Assembly: GCA_902761755.1 (NCBI GenBank)
Contig: CACWLP010000004.1
Location: 82,433-137,680 of the forward strand
Direction of reading: 5' to 3'
Length of the DNA stretch: 55,248 bases
Source: an uncultured Eubacteriales bacterium
Lineage (GTDB): Bacteria; Bacillota; Clostridia; Christensenellales; Aristaeellaceae
The notes beneath the pieces are model-generated. The model was not told the DNA's origin. It ran no database searches and saw only the letters and a program-made list of their open reading frames with translations. The position numbers were made by a program, and so were the translations under genes. Below, piece after piece: positions 1 through 8,575 of this stretch. Numbering within the stretch: position 1 is the first letter of the stretch; each line of letters starts with the position of its first letter.

Positions 1-96
1 TTCATTTGCTCCTCGGCGACGTACATGCCGCCGCCTGCGGATGAGAATCGAAGGGGCTGCGGCCCCTTCGATGCATCCCCTTGGTTTTTCGACAAA
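1..96 (+). repeat. Intergenic hairpin repeat, copy A (cut by window start)
   Basis: Partial copy of a repeat family found five times in this window. Bases 1-96 are nearly identical to the reverse complement of 44433-44525. The hairpin GAAGGGGC-tgcg-GCCCCTTC at about 50-70 (HP1, cUGCGg loop in plus sense) and the GC-rich hairpin before it (HP2) are present; the rest lies before the window. A perfect GGCCCGGC/GCCGGGCC hairpin follows at about 106-127. Strand is given in the proposed transcript sense, by analogy with copies whose upstream gene is visible. Confidence 0.8.
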
Positions 97-105
97 CTGG
101 CGGGC

Positions 106-127
106 CCGGCTTTATCGCCGGGCCTGT
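106..127. terminator. Terminator-like GC hairpin without a clear U tract
   Basis: Perfect 8-bp inverted repeat GGCCCGGC-tttatc-GCCGGGCC between repeat copy A and the stop of the minus-strand gene ending at 144. Neither side has a proper T run, so termination is plausible but not certain. It could serve converging transcripts from both sides. Confidence 0.45.
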
Positions 128-143
128 TCGTTATGCTTATGAT

Positions 144-1526
144 TTATCCGTTGCTATGGTTTTCACCGCAGGAGATCACTTCTCCCGTCCGGGCGTCCAG
201 GACCACGCAGTACACGGGATCCGCGCCCACGGCGCCGTCGGGATCAATCGTCAATGCGTCGAAATAGATGATATAGTATTCTTCCTCCTGGTTTTCGGCG
301 GTGCTGTACACGGCGGGATACAGCCCCTCCGGGGAATACCCCTTCTCTTCCAGCGCCGTCCGGGCCTTTTCGATTGCTTCCGCTTCGCTGATCCAGCCCG
401 CCGCCGGATATTTCCATTCCCCCGCGCCGTAGCGCAGCTTGTCTTTGAGCGTCCAGAAATCCTGCTGCTCCACGCAGCACGGGCAGGGCGTCAGGCGGCC
501 GATCTGCGGGTCCGATACAGGCAGCGCCCGGAGGGGCAGGAAATCTTTCTTCACCATCGGGCAGTCCGGAAGGAAATGATAGTGTTTTCCTCCCTCCGGC
601 TGCCAGTACACGGTATCCTGATCCTTCAGCCGTATCTGCCCCAGCAGGGCGGACATGTCGACGGCCGTTCCCTTCTGCTGTTCCTCCCGGATGCGGGCGT
701 GCGCCGGCGTCAGCCAGCCCTCCGCCGCGTCCTCCGTCACTTCCCCTTCCCGGGTGAGCAGCACGCTGTACCGGGATGCGAACTCACCGCTGTTCCCGTA
801 CCGAGACATAAATTCGATCATCCACCTGGGCGTTTTGCACCCATCGGTGATGAAGAAGGACACGTTGGGGTAATAGCCTTCGATCTCCGCATCCGTCAGC
901 AGATAAGCGTCCTTCACCGCTTGCCGGGCGATGCGGACGGCTTCCTCCGGCGCCAAGTCCCCTTCCTCCGGCAGCACGTCGATCCAGGCGTCGTCTCCGT
1001 ACAGCCCCTTTTCCCTGAGCTTTTCCCAGAACCAATGCTTCTGTTCCAGCGACCAGGTGTGGGGATCGCCCCATTCGGCTTCGGCGATGGTATAGTAATA
1101 CAGGTATTTTTCGTCGCCGTAATACGCCGTCAGGATCCCGTCCGCCAGGGCGTGCTTTTCTTCTTCCGTCAGGTCCTGTCCTTGCAGTTTTTCCCAGTCC
1201 CCGTCCCGGATCCCGATGCCGTCCGCCCGCATGGCGTCGATCAGCTTCAATTTGGCTTCCAGGCTCCATTCCCCGTACGCGCCGCTCTCCACGGCCAGGT
1301 CCATGGCCTTTTCGATGTGCCCCCAGCCGCCCACGGTCAGCGCCAGGGCGGTGCCCGTGGCCAGGAGCGCCAGGATGATGGCCAGGATCAGCCCCAGCGA
1401 CAGTTTTCTTTTCACTTTCTTGTCCTCCTGCTGTTTGAGCTTTTCCAGCGTGCTTTGCACGCGGTAAACGAACTCCCTGTCCGCCCGGCCGAAGGCGCCG
1501 GAAAGGCTGTCCGGAAACCGCTTCAT
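144..1526 (-). CDS. Membrane anti-sigma-like protein with Cys/His motif and PepSY-like end
   Basis: 460 residues. The start at 1526 overlaps the stop of the sigma-factor gene (ATGA), so translation is probably coupled; longer upstream frames only shadow that gene. A short cytoplasmic part (about 1-42) precedes one membrane helix (about 43-64), followed by about 395 residues predicted outside. Around residues 310-350 is a GKHYHFLPDC motif followed by TPCPCC, the layout of small Cys/His metal-binding segments. The C-terminus resembles a PepSY-type repeat (YCVVLDARTGEVI). Position directly behind an ECF sigma gene and the topology suggest a regulator that holds the sigma factor at the membrane until a surface signal arrives. 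The anti-sigma role is inferred from context; I recognise no classical zinc anti-sigma domain. Confidence 0.7.
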   Translation of the reverse strand: MKRFPDSLSGAFGRADREFVYRVQSTLEKLKQQEDKKVKRKLSLGLILAIILALLATGTALALTVGGWGHIEKAMDLAVESGAYGEWSLEAKLKLIDAMRADGIGIRDGDWEKLQGQDLTEEEKHALADGILTAYYGDEKYLYYYTIAEAEWGDPHTWSLEQKHWFWEKLREKGLYGDDAWIDVLPEEGDLAPEEAVRIARQAVKDAYLLTDAEIEGYYPNVSFFITDGCKTPRWMIEFMSRYGNSGEFASRYSVLLTREGEVTEDAAEGWLTPAHARIREEQQKGTAVDMSALLGQIRLKDQDTVYWQPEGGKHYHFLPDCPMVKKDFLPLRALPVSDPQIGRLTPCPCCVEQQDFWTLKDKLRYGAGEWKYPAAGWISEAEAIEKARTALEEKGYSPEGLYPAVYSTAENQEEEYYIIYFDALTIDPDGAVGADPVYCVVLDARTGEVISCGENHSNG

Positions 1527-1993
1527 TCCTTCTGCGCCTCCTCCCATTTTTCTTTCAGGATCTGCCGGGCCCGGTGCACCCGGGAATGGACCGTTCCCTG
1601 GGGGATGCCCAGGGCCTTCGCGGCCTGGGCCGCGGTCATTCCCTCCATGAAGATGAGCACCACGGACATCCTGTATTTCTCCGGCAGGGACAGGATCAGA
1701 TCGTGCATCGTTTTGTCCGCGTCCAGCGGCGCTTGGGGCATCGGCACGTCCATGGATGGGACCACGCGCTTTCCCCGCCGCTGGATGTTGTGGCATTCGT
1801 TCAGCAGGATACGGATCAGCCAGCTTTTCAGCTTCCCGTCGTCCCTCAGGCGTTTTCTTTTTTCCCAGGCCTTTTTCAGCGTTTCCTGCACCGCATCTTC
1901 CCGGTCCGCCCGCTGCCAGAGCTGGGCGTAGCTGACGCGGTACAGCGTTTCTGTCAGATCCAATATGCCCCGTTCAAATGCTTCGTCCGTCAT
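1523..1993 (-). CDS. ECF-type RNA polymerase sigma factor
   Basis: 156 residues from the ATG at 1993, which has GGGAG about nine bases upstream; the open frame runs further back but without a better start. Region 2 (about residues 10-75, including the SWLIRILLNECHN stretch) is followed by region 4 with a helix-turn-helix (MTAAQAAKALGIPQGTVHSR) that would read the -35 element. Such small sigma factors lack regions 1 and 3 and direct core polymerase to a narrow regulon, often including their own operon. It heads a two-gene minus-strand unit with the overlapping membrane protein at 144-1526. A weak ECF-like promoter (TGAAGA, then CGTC about 17 bases later) lies about 60 bases upstream; I do not rely on it. 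Confidence 0.92.
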   Translation of the reverse strand: MTDEAFERGILDLTETLYRVSYAQLWQRADREDAVQETLKKAWEKRKRLRDDGKLKSWLIRILLNECHNIQRRGKRVVPSMDVPMPQAPLDADKTMHDLILSLPEKYRMSVVLIFMEGMTAAQAAKALGIPQGTVHSRVHRARQILKEKWEEAQKE

Positions 1994-2106
1994 GTCTTCG
2001 TATCTCCCTGCCGTGGATTGATCAATCCCGATGATTATGACGGCCCGGCATGGCGTTTTCTTCATTTTTCCGGATATTTTTCTTCTCCGTTTTCTTTCCC
2101 GCGGCA

Positions 2107-2135
2107 TTGACAGCCGCCGGGCGGGGCATTATCAT
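2107..2135 (+). promoter_or_regulatory. Promoter for the GNAT-prmA operon
   Basis: TTGACA at 2107-2112, 17-base spacer, TATCAT at 2130-2135, about 28 bases before the GNAT start. Close match to a housekeeping sigma-A promoter, placed divergently from the sigma-factor gene. Confidence 0.75.
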
Positions 2136-2163
2136 GGAAAAGGAACAAGGAGGAAGCCGACCC

Positions 2164-2694
2164 ATGTATGAAGGAAAGCTGGTGCGCCTGCGGGCGTTCG
2201 ATAACGGGGACCTGATGAAATGCCTGGCCTACAGCAACGATTACGACGTGATGCGCGGCGCGTCCGGCGCCATTCTGTTTCCCTCCACCGTGGACGATGC
2301 GGCCCGGGAAATGGGCAAGAACACCAGCTATTCCTCCGGGGAATACCAGTTCGCCGTCGAAACGCTGCAGGAGGGCCTGTTCATCGGCAAGTGCGGCTTC
2401 ACCCGGGTGAACTGGAAAAACCGTCTGGCGGAACTGGCCATCCTGATCGGTGAAAAGGAATACCGCGGCAAGGGGTACGGCGAGGACGCCATCCGGCTGC
2501 TGTGCCGGTTCGGCTTTGAGGAAATGAACCTGCGCAAGATCAAGGCCTTTGTTTTCGATTTCAACGAAGCGGCCCTGCGCTGCTATGAAAAATGCGGCTT
2601 CCGGAGGGAAGCGGTGCTGAAGAAGGAAATGTACCGGGAAGGGGCGTACCACGACGTGATCATTCTGTCCCTGTTCCGGGATGCGGAGGAATAA
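2164..2694 (+). CDS. GNAT-family N-acetyltransferase (RimJ/RimL-like)
   Basis: 176 residues. The start at 2164 is chosen for the AGGAGG about ten bases upstream; the longer frame from 2050 would begin upstream of the promoter. Sequence MYEGKLVRLRAFDNGD opens like RimJ/RimL and spermidine-type acetyltransferases, and the acetyl-CoA binding motif A is seen as GEKEYRGKGYGEDAIRLL, followed by FNEAALRCYEKCGFRREAVLK. The family transfers acetyl from acetyl-CoA to an amino group of a protein N-terminus, amine or antibiotic; the substrate cannot be read here. It is first in a plus-strand run, four bases before prmA, so both are probably co-transcribed. Confidence 0.88.
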   Translation: MYEGKLVRLRAFDNGDLMKCLAYSNDYDVMRGASGAILFPSTVDDAAREMGKNTSYSSGEYQFAVETLQEGLFIGKCGFTRVNWKNRLAELAILIGEKEYRGKGYGEDAIRLLCRFGFEEMNLRKIKAFVFDFNEAALRCYEKCGFRREAVLKKEMYREGAYHDVIILSLFRDAEE

Positions 2695-2698
2695 CGCC

Positions 2699-3622
2699 AT
2701 GGATTATACGGAAGTTACCGTCTCCACCACCACCCGGGGAGCGGAGATCGTATCCGATCTGCTGATGCGCCTGGGGGCTGCCGGCACCCAGATCCTGGAC
2801 CGCGCCGATCTGCCGGACCCCACCAAGCCCACCGCCATGTGGGAGCTGATGGACCAGTCCGTGATCGACGCCATGCCCGAGGACGTGCAGGTGAAGGCCT
2901 GGTTCACCATGGAAGAATTGCCCAAAGCGCTTTCCGCCCTGAAGGAGGAGCTTTCCCTCATCCGTGAGGATGGCCTGGGTGCCCTGGCCGTATCCACCCA
3001 GGGCGTAAAAGAAGAGGACTGGGCCGAAAACTGGAAGCAGTATTATAAGCCCTTCCGGCTGGGGGATCACATGGTGGTCAAGCCCACCTGGGAGCCCTGG
3101 GACGCCCAGCCCGGCGATCTGATCATCGAGATCGACCCCGGCATGGCCTTCGGCACCGGCACCCACGAAACCACCGCCATGTGCGTGCAGCTGATCGAAA
3201 AGTATTACCGCGGCGGTTCCCTGCTGGACGTGGGCACCGGCAGCGGCATCCTGGCCATCGCCGCGGCGCGGCTGGGGGCGAAGGACATCCTGGCCGTGGA
3301 TATCGATCCGGACGCCGTGCGGGTGGCCCGGGAAAACGTGGCCCACAACGGCCTTTCCGACGCCGTCGAAGTGCGGCAGGGGGACTTGCTCAAGGGCCTG
3401 CACCGCCAGTTCGATTTCGCCGTGGCCAACATTCTGGCCCCGGTGATCTGCATGCTGGCCTCTCCCCTGCGGGATCATCTTTCTCCCGGCGGGCGCTTCG
3501 TCTGCTCCGGGATCATCGCGGAGGCGGAGCAAGAGGTCCGGGACGCGCTGCTTTCCGCTGGATATACCATCGACGAAATCACCCGCAAAGGCGATTGGAC
3601 GGCTTTCGCCTGCCGGGCGTAA
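2699..3622 (+). CDS. prmA: Ribosomal protein L11 methyltransferase
   Basis: 307 residues, the usual length. PrmA adds methyl groups from S-adenosylmethionine to the N-terminus and lysines of ribosomal protein L11. The N-terminal substrate-recognition domain (MDYTEVTVSTTTRGAE) leads into the Rossmann methyltransferase domain with the SAM motif LLDVGTGSGILAIAAARLGA, and the family signature DPGMAFGTGTHETT lies just before it; VANILAPV is the catalytic-loop motif. The start at 2699 follows GGAGGA; an upstream in-frame ATG lies inside the preceding gene. It overlaps no neighbour but is only four bases from the GNAT gene and 15 from the phosphatase, so it sits within an operon. Confidence 0.96.
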   Translation: MDYTEVTVSTTTRGAEIVSDLLMRLGAAGTQILDRADLPDPTKPTAMWELMDQSVIDAMPEDVQVKAWFTMEELPKALSALKEELSLIREDGLGALAVSTQGVKEEDWAENWKQYYKPFRLGDHMVVKPTWEPWDAQPGDLIIEIDPGMAFGTGTHETTAMCVQLIEKYYRGGSLLDVGTGSGILAIAAARLGAKDILAVDIDPDAVRVARENVAHNGLSDAVEVRQGDLLKGLHRQFDFAVANILAPVICMLASPLRDHLSPGGRFVCSGIIAEAEQEVRDALLSAGYTIDEITRKGDWTAFACRA

Positions 3623-3637
3623 AACAGAGGATACAAT

Positions 3638-4405
3638 ATGCTGGATCAGATCGCCCGGATCGCCCGGGAAGCCGGAAAGATCATGCTGTCCTTCCACGAT
3701 GCGGCCACCCACCGCAAGGAAGGGCACTTCAATTACGTCACCGACGCGGACGTGGCGGTGCAGGGATACCTGAAAACCGCCCTGTTCGCCCTGATCCCCC
3801 ATTCCCGTTTTTTTGCTGAAGAACAGGAAAACGAAGCGCTGTCCGACGCGCCCACCTTCGTGGTGGACCCCATCGACGGCACGCTGAATTATATGCGCCG
3901 CCGGAACTGCTCTGCGGTGTCCGTGGCGCTGCTTGAAAACAAAACGCCCGTATATGGCGTCATTTACAATCCTTACGCCGATGAACTGTTTTCCGCGGAA
4001 GCCGGAGAAGGCGCGCGCCTCAACGGTTCCCCCGTTCGCGTTTCTCCTGTGTGCATGGAAAACGCCATGGTCGCCTTCGGCACCTCCCCCTACGACGCGG
4101 ACCTGCGCGAAAAGACCATGAAGGCCGCCGGGCTGTTCCTGCGCCGGGCCGGGGACCTGCGAAGATCCGGCTCCGCCGCGCTGGATCTGTGCGACGTGGC
4201 CTGCGGCCGGGCGGATGTGTTTTTTGAACTGCGCCTGCGTCCCTGGGATGTCGCGGCCGGCTCCCTGATCGTTACGGAGGCGGGCGGGCGCTTTCATTCC
4301 CTGGGCCATGCCGCGCCGTACTATGAGGACGCCTGCGGCATGCTGTGCGCCAACGCCGCCTGCTTTGACGAAGCGCTTACCGTACTGGAGGAGGCCCTGC
4401 GATGA
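3638..4405 (+). CDS. Inositol monophosphatase family protein (SuhB-like)
   Basis: 255 residues. Metal-dependent phosphatases of this family hydrolyse myo-inositol-1-phosphate and related small phosphate esters. The signature DPIDGTLNY carries two metal-ligand aspartates, and the second signature RPWDVAAGSLIVTEAGG supplies the other aspartate near the C-terminus. The first metal-ligand glutamate sits in FAEEQ, where most relatives have GEE, a conservative variation. The stop overlaps the start of the next gene (ATGA). The true substrate is not predictable: relatives also act on fructose bisphosphate, PAP or histidinol phosphate, and the PHP phosphatase that follows makes a histidinol-phosphate link possible but unproven. 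Confidence 0.92.
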   Translation: MLDQIARIAREAGKIMLSFHDAATHRKEGHFNYVTDADVAVQGYLKTALFALIPHSRFFAEEQENEALSDAPTFVVDPIDGTLNYMRRRNCSAVSVALLENKTPVYGVIYNPYADELFSAEAGEGARLNGSPVRVSPVCMENAMVAFGTSPYDADLREKTMKAAGLFLRRAGDLRRSGSAALDLCDVACGRADVFFELRLRPWDVAAGSLIVTEAGGRFHSLGHAAPYYEDACGMLCANAACFDEALTVLEEALR

Positions 4406-5226
4406 GCATTCTTTCCTGCGCCCATACCCACACCCCCCACTGCGACGGCAAAACCCCCGCCCCGGACATGGCCCGCCGCGCGTATGAGCTGGGCTTTATT
4501 TCCCTGGGCTTTTCCTCCCACGCCGCCCAGACCTTTGATCCCGAATACTGCATCGACCCGGCCCGGGAGAATGAATACAAGGCGGAGATCCGCGCCCTTG
4601 CCCGGGAATACGAAGGCCGGATGCGGATTTATCTGGGCATCGAGCGGGATCTTTATTCCTGCGCCGATCCAGCCGGGTACGATTATTTCATCGCCGCCGT
4701 CCATTACTTTGAAAAGCCCGACGGGCATCACGCCGCCGTGGACGGCCATGCGGAAAGCCTGAAAGCCTATGTGGACGAATGCTGCGGCGGCGACGGTATG
4801 GAAATGGCCCGGCGCTATTTTTCCATGCTGCGGGATTACGTGCTGGAAAGCAGGCCCGCCATCATCGCCCATTTCGATCTGATCCGCAAAAACAACGCCA
4901 AACTCCGTTTGTATGATGAAGATTCCCCCGCTTACCGCCGTCTGGCTCTGGACGCCCTGCGCCCCCTGGCCGAAACCGGCGCGCTGCTGGAGGTGAACAC
5001 CGGAGCCATGGCCCGGGGCTACCTGGATACGCCCTATCCCGCCCCGTTCCTGCTCAGGGAATGGAAAAACTGGGGCGGCGAAGTGATCGTCAATTCCGAT
5101 TGTCACGATATGCGCTTCCTCACCTGCGGATATGAAGAAGCGGAAGCCCTTCTGCTTTTCCTGGGGTACGACCACGCTGTCCGGCTGGGCAAAAGCGAAA
5201 TGTGGGAGCAGTTTCCCCTGGGTTGA
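4402..5226 (+). CDS. PHP-domain phosphatase, histidinol-phosphatase (HisJ)-like
   Basis: 274 residues. The N-terminus CAHTHTPHCDGK is the HxH metal-binding motif of the PHP fold; further ligands are in GFSSHA, GIERD, AAVHYF, HFDLIRK and the C-terminal NSDCH. HisJ-type enzymes remove the phosphate from histidinol phosphate in histidine synthesis. Length and motif order fit that family, but no other his gene is in the window, so a different phosphoester substrate is possible. The gene overlaps the preceding phosphatase by four bases (ATGA) and ends three bases inside the -35 box of the promoter for the next operon. Confidence 0.88.
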   Translation: MSILSCAHTHTPHCDGKTPAPDMARRAYELGFISLGFSSHAAQTFDPEYCIDPARENEYKAEIRALAREYEGRMRIYLGIERDLYSCADPAGYDYFIAAVHYFEKPDGHHAAVDGHAESLKAYVDECCGGDGMEMARRYFSMLRDYVLESRPAIIAHFDLIRKNNAKLRLYDEDSPAYRRLALDALRPLAETGALLEVNTGAMARGYLDTPYPAPFLLREWKNWGGEVIVNSDCHDMRFLTCGYEEAEALLLFLGYDHAVRLGKSEMWEQFPLG

Positions 5227-5251
5227 CTTTTTCCCGCAAATGGCCGATAAT
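5223..5251 (+). promoter_or_regulatory. Promoter for DUF512-der-plsY
   Basis: TTGACT at 5223-5228, 17-base spacer, GATAAT at 5246-5251. It overlaps the stop codon of the PHP gene and lies about 35 bases before the TTG start at 5287. Confidence 0.75.
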
Positions 5252-5286
5252 GAATTGTTTGATCGAACGCGAAAGGAGGGGCCCGT

Positions 5287-6594
5287 TTGGCGCATCAGAT
5301 CCTGGGCGTGGAGCCCCATGGCATCGCCTACCGGCGCGGCATCCGCCCCGGCGACAGCCTCCTTTCCATCAACGGCGAGCCCGTCCTGGACGAGATCGAC
5401 TATCAGGCGCTGACCAACCGGTCCCGCCTGGATCTGGATATCATCCGCGCCGACGGCACGCCGGGCCGCGTGCGCATCATCAAAGCCAAGGACGCGCCGC
5501 TGGGCTTGCGCATGGCCGATACCCTGGCCTGCACCCCCCGGCAATGCAAAAACAAATGCGTCTTCTGTTTCATCGACCAGATGCCTCCCGGCATGCGGAA
5601 ATCCCTTTATATCAAGGACGACGACTGGCGGCTGTCCCTGATGATGGGCAATTTCATCACCCTCACCAACGTGGACGATGAGGAATTTGATCGCATCCTG
5701 CGCCGGAAGGCCTCTCCCCTGTATATTTCCGTTCACGCCACGAACCCGGACGTGCGGGTGAAAATGATGAAAAACCCCTACGCCCGTTTCCTGATGGACC
5801 GGCTGAACGCCTTCAGGGATCACGGCATCAAATTCCATTGCCAGATCGTGCTGTGCCCCGGCTGGAACGACGGAGACGTGCTGGAGGACACCCTGAACAC
5901 CCTTTCCTCCCTGTGGCCCGCCGCCCAAAGCGCCGCCCTGGTGCCCGTGGGCCTCACGAAATACCGGGAGGGGCTGGAAAAGCTGGCTCCCTATACCCGG
6001 GATCAGGCAAAAAAGGTGCTGGAGATCTGCCGCAGATGGCAGGAAACCTGCCTGGACCGGTTCGGCACCCGCTTCGTTTTTCCCTCGGATGAAATGCTCT
6101 GCATCGCCGGGGAGGAGCTGCCGGAGGAAGCGTATTACGAAAATTATTGCCAGATCGAAAACGGCGTGGGCCTGATGCGCCGATTCCTCAGCGGCTTCAT
6201 ATCCGCCTCCGGGGTTGATCCCCGCCCTGCCCGGCCCCGCCGGGTTCTGATCCCCTGCGGGGTCAGCATCGCCCCGTATATGCAGAAATGGATCGACCGC
6301 TGGGGCCCCAAGGGCGTATCCGTCCGGGTGCAGCCCATCCGGAACCGCTTTTTCGGCGAGACCGTCACCGTCACGGGCCTGCTCACCGGGCAGGATATCC
6401 TTTCGCAGCTGGATCAGGAGAATGCCGATGAAGTGATCCTGTGCAACGTGACGCTGCGGGAAGGCCGCGACCTGTTTCTGGACGATATGACGCTGGATTC
6501 TTTCCGCGCCGCCTTGAAAATCCCCCTGACGCTGTGCGACAACCGGGGCGGCGCGCTGTACGAAGCCCTGCTGGGCATAAAGGAGCAGCCATGA
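5287..6594 (+). CDS. PDZ / radical-SAM / DUF512 iron-sulfur protein
   Basis: 435 residues starting at TTG (5287), chosen because AAAGGAGG lies just upstream and the PDZ-like fold begins at once (GVEPHGIAYRRGIRPGDSLLSI). Residues about 1-65 form that PDZ-like domain; then comes a cysteine cluster CTPRQCKNKCVFC, where CKNKCVFC gives the CX3CX2C of radical-SAM enzymes; the C-terminal half is DUF512. The family is common in Clostridia and cyanobacteria and is often found next to der. Its reaction is unknown, though an iron-sulfur enzyme is expected. It overlaps der by four bases (ATGA), which suggests a link to ribosome assembly, by context only. Confidence 0.92.
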   Translation: MAHQILGVEPHGIAYRRGIRPGDSLLSINGEPVLDEIDYQALTNRSRLDLDIIRADGTPGRVRIIKAKDAPLGLRMADTLACTPRQCKNKCVFCFIDQMPPGMRKSLYIKDDDWRLSLMMGNFITLTNVDDEEFDRILRRKASPLYISVHATNPDVRVKMMKNPYARFLMDRLNAFRDHGIKFHCQIVLCPGWNDGDVLEDTLNTLSSLWPAAQSAALVPVGLTKYREGLEKLAPYTRDQAKKVLEICRRWQETCLDRFGTRFVFPSDEMLCIAGEELPEEAYYENYCQIENGVGLMRRFLSGFISASGVDPRPARPRRVLIPCGVSIAPYMQKWIDRWGPKGVSVRVQPIRNRFFGETVTVTGLLTGQDILSQLDQENADEVILCNVTLREGRDLFLDDMTLDSFRAALKIPLTLCDNRGGALYEALLGIKEQP

Positions 6595-7937
6595 ATACAA
6601 AACCGCTGGTCGCCATCGTTGGCCGCCCCAACGTGGGCAAATCCACCTTTTTCAATAAGATTTCGGGCCGCCGCATCGCCATCGTGGAGGATGTGCCCGG
6701 CGTTACCCGGGACCGGATCTACGCCGACGTGGAATGGATCAATCGCAAATTCACCCTCATCGACACCGGCGGCATCGACCCCCGGAGCGAGGACGTGCTC
6801 CTGTCCCAGATGCGCCGGCAGGCGGAGATCGCCATTGAAACGGCGGATGTGATCTGCTTTTTCACCGACGCCCGCACCGGGCTGACCCCGGACGACGAGG
6901 AAGTGGCGGCGTTGCTGCGCCGGGCGCACAAGCCGGTAGTCTTGGCCGTGAACAAGCTGGACCACGCCGGGCTCAACGACAATCTGTACGAATTCTACGC
7001 CCTGGGCCTGGGCGATCCGGTGGGCATTTCCTCCACCAACATGCTGGGCCTGGGCGATCTGCTGGACGAGATCGTCAAGCGCCTTCCTCCCCAAAGCGAA
7101 GACGAGGAAGAAGCCAACCGGCACGTAATCCAGCTGGCGCTGGTAGGCCGGCCCAACGTGGGCAAATCCAGCCTCACGAACCGGCTGCTGGGCGAAGAGC
7201 GCACCATGGTTTCCGATATTCCCGGCACCACCCGGGACGCCGTGGACACCTTTTTCACCGGCCCGGACGGCACCGAATACAACGTGATCGACACCGCCGG
7301 CATCCGCCGCAAGCGCGCCATTGAGGACGAATCCCTGGAGCGGTACAGCGTGCTGCGGTCCATTTCCGCCATCCGCCGGTGCGACGTGGCGCTTCTGCTC
7401 ATCGACGCCCAGGACGGCGTCACCGAGCAGGACGCCCGCATCGCCGGCATGATCCATGAGGAAGGCAAGGCCGCCGTGGTGGTCGTCAACAAATGGGATG
7501 CCCTGAACAAGGAAACCGGCACCCTGGAAAAATACAAAAAGCAGGTCATCGAAGACCTGAAATTCATGGATTACGCCCCGGTGCTCTTCATTTCCGCCCT
7601 CACCGGCCAGCGCGCCCAGAACGTGCTGCCCGAGGTTAACCGGGTGTATGCCCAGGCCAGCCGCCGGATCGGCACCGGCGCCCTCAACGACGTGCTGGGA
7701 GACGCGCAGATGTCCCTCCAGCCCCCCACCATCGCAGGCAGGAAGCTGAAAATCTATTACGGCACCCAGACCGGCGTCTGCCCGCCCACCTTTTCCCTCT
7801 TCATCAACGCCGAGGAGCTGATGCACTTTTCCTATCAGCGGTATCTGGAAAATTGCATCCGCAAAGCCTTCGGCTTCGAGGGAACGCCCATCCGCTTTCA
7901 GCTGCGTGAAAAAAAGAAGGAGGATATCCGTCCATGA
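6591..7937 (+). CDS. der: Ribosome-assembly GTPase Der (EngA)
   Basis: 448 residues. Der binds the maturing 50S subunit and is essential in most bacteria. Two tandem GTPase domains are evident: G1 motifs GRPNVGKST near the N-terminus and GRPNVGKSS about 180 residues later, each with DTGG or DTAG (G3) and NKLD or NKWD (G4), followed by the KH-like C-terminal domain. The start at 6591 overlaps the DUF512 stop (ATGA) and has AAGGAG upstream; the longer frame from 6441 only runs inside DUF512. Its stop overlaps plsY by four bases. Confidence 0.98.
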   Translation: MNTKPLVAIVGRPNVGKSTFFNKISGRRIAIVEDVPGVTRDRIYADVEWINRKFTLIDTGGIDPRSEDVLLSQMRRQAEIAIETADVICFFTDARTGLTPDDEEVAALLRRAHKPVVLAVNKLDHAGLNDNLYEFYALGLGDPVGISSTNMLGLGDLLDEIVKRLPPQSEDEEEANRHVIQLALVGRPNVGKSSLTNRLLGEERTMVSDIPGTTRDAVDTFFTGPDGTEYNVIDTAGIRRKRAIEDESLERYSVLRSISAIRRCDVALLLIDAQDGVTEQDARIAGMIHEEGKAAVVVVNKWDALNKETGTLEKYKKQVIEDLKFMDYAPVLFISALTGQRAQNVLPEVNRVYAQASRRIGTGALNDVLGDAQMSLQPPTIAGRKLKIYYGTQTGVCPPTFSLFINAEELMHFSYQRYLENCIRKAFGFEGTPIRFQLREKKKEDIRP

Positions 7938-8527
7938 TCTTCAAATATCTTCTCTGCGCCGTGATCGGCTATCTGCTGGGCAGCATTTCCTCCGGCATCC
8001 TGGTTTCCCGCAAAGCGGGGCATAACCTGCGTCAGGAGGGCAGTCACAACACCGGCGCCAGCAACGCCCTGCGGGTGATGGGCCTCAAGGGCGGAGCGCT
8101 CACGTTCCTGGGCGATTTTGCCAAGTCCGCCCTTTCCGTCGCCCTGGGGCTGCTCATCGCCGGGCAGTACGGCGGCATGATCGCCGGGCTTGCCGCCATC
8201 CTGGGCCATAACTGGCCCGTGTTCTTCGGTTTCCAGGGCGGGAAAGGCATTGCCTGCTCCTCCGCGGTGCTTCTGGTGCTCTTCCCCTGGCACGGGCTGT
8301 TTGCCGGCGCCTGCTGCATCCTGGTGATCTGCCTGTGCAGCTACATTTCCGTGGGGAGCCTGACGATGCTGACGGTGTTTTTCCTCCTCATGGCCATCAC
8401 CCAGCCCTTCTGGCCCTACGCGGTCTGGGCCCTGGTGATGCTGGCATTGGGCGTGTACCGCCACCGCAGCAATCTGGAGCGGCTCCGGAACGGCACGGAA
8501 AACAAGATCGGCCAGAAGGCGAAATAA
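7934..8527 (+). CDS. plsY: Glycerol-3-phosphate acyltransferase PlsY
   Basis: 197 residues, polytopic. PlsY transfers an acyl group from acyl-phosphate to glycerol-3-phosphate, the first step of phospholipid synthesis, at the cytoplasmic membrane. The three family motifs are visible: GSISSGILVSR, the glycine-rich GSHNTGASNALR, and GHNWPVFFGFQGGKG. About five membrane spans are predicted. The start overlaps the der stop (ATGA), so it is the last gene of the DUF512-der-plsY operon, closed by the terminator at 8544-8572. Confidence 0.97.
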   Translation: MIFKYLLCAVIGYLLGSISSGILVSRKAGHNLRQEGSHNTGASNALRVMGLKGGALTFLGDFAKSALSVALGLLIAGQYGGMIAGLAAILGHNWPVFFGFQGGKGIACSSAVLLVLFPWHGLFAGACCILVICLCSYISVGSLTMLTVFFLLMAITQPFWPYAVWALVMLALGVYRHRSNLERLRNGTENKIGQKAK

Positions 8528-8543
8528 AGAATCTGACACAATG

Positions 8544-8572
8544 AAAACCCCTGCGCGCAGCAGGGGTTTTTT
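8544..8572. terminator. Bidirectional terminator between plsY and tRNA-Leu
   Basis: Stem CCCCTGC-gcgca-GCAGGGG with six T on the plus side (8567-8572) and four A on the other (8544-8547), so it can end both the plsY transcript and the converging tRNA transcript. Confidence 0.85.
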
Positions 8573-8575
8573 CCA

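Noticed and set aside
25-267. Small frame MPPPADENRRGCGPFDASPWFF... in copy A, with a near-identical frame on the minus strand in copy B (44283-44732)
   Set aside because: The shared peptide arises because both are repeat copies read in the same sense. The frame is lost in C, D and E, changes follow hairpin pairing rather than codon positions, and no ribosome-binding site is present.
81-1931. 616-codon plus-strand frame opposite the sigma and anti-sigma genes
   Set aside because: Shadow of high-GC minus-strand genes: no family similarity, Arg/Pro/His-rich, and crosses two real genes. The same applies to the other long antisense frames, such as those against ileS, PBP2, PgpH, gltX and glnS.
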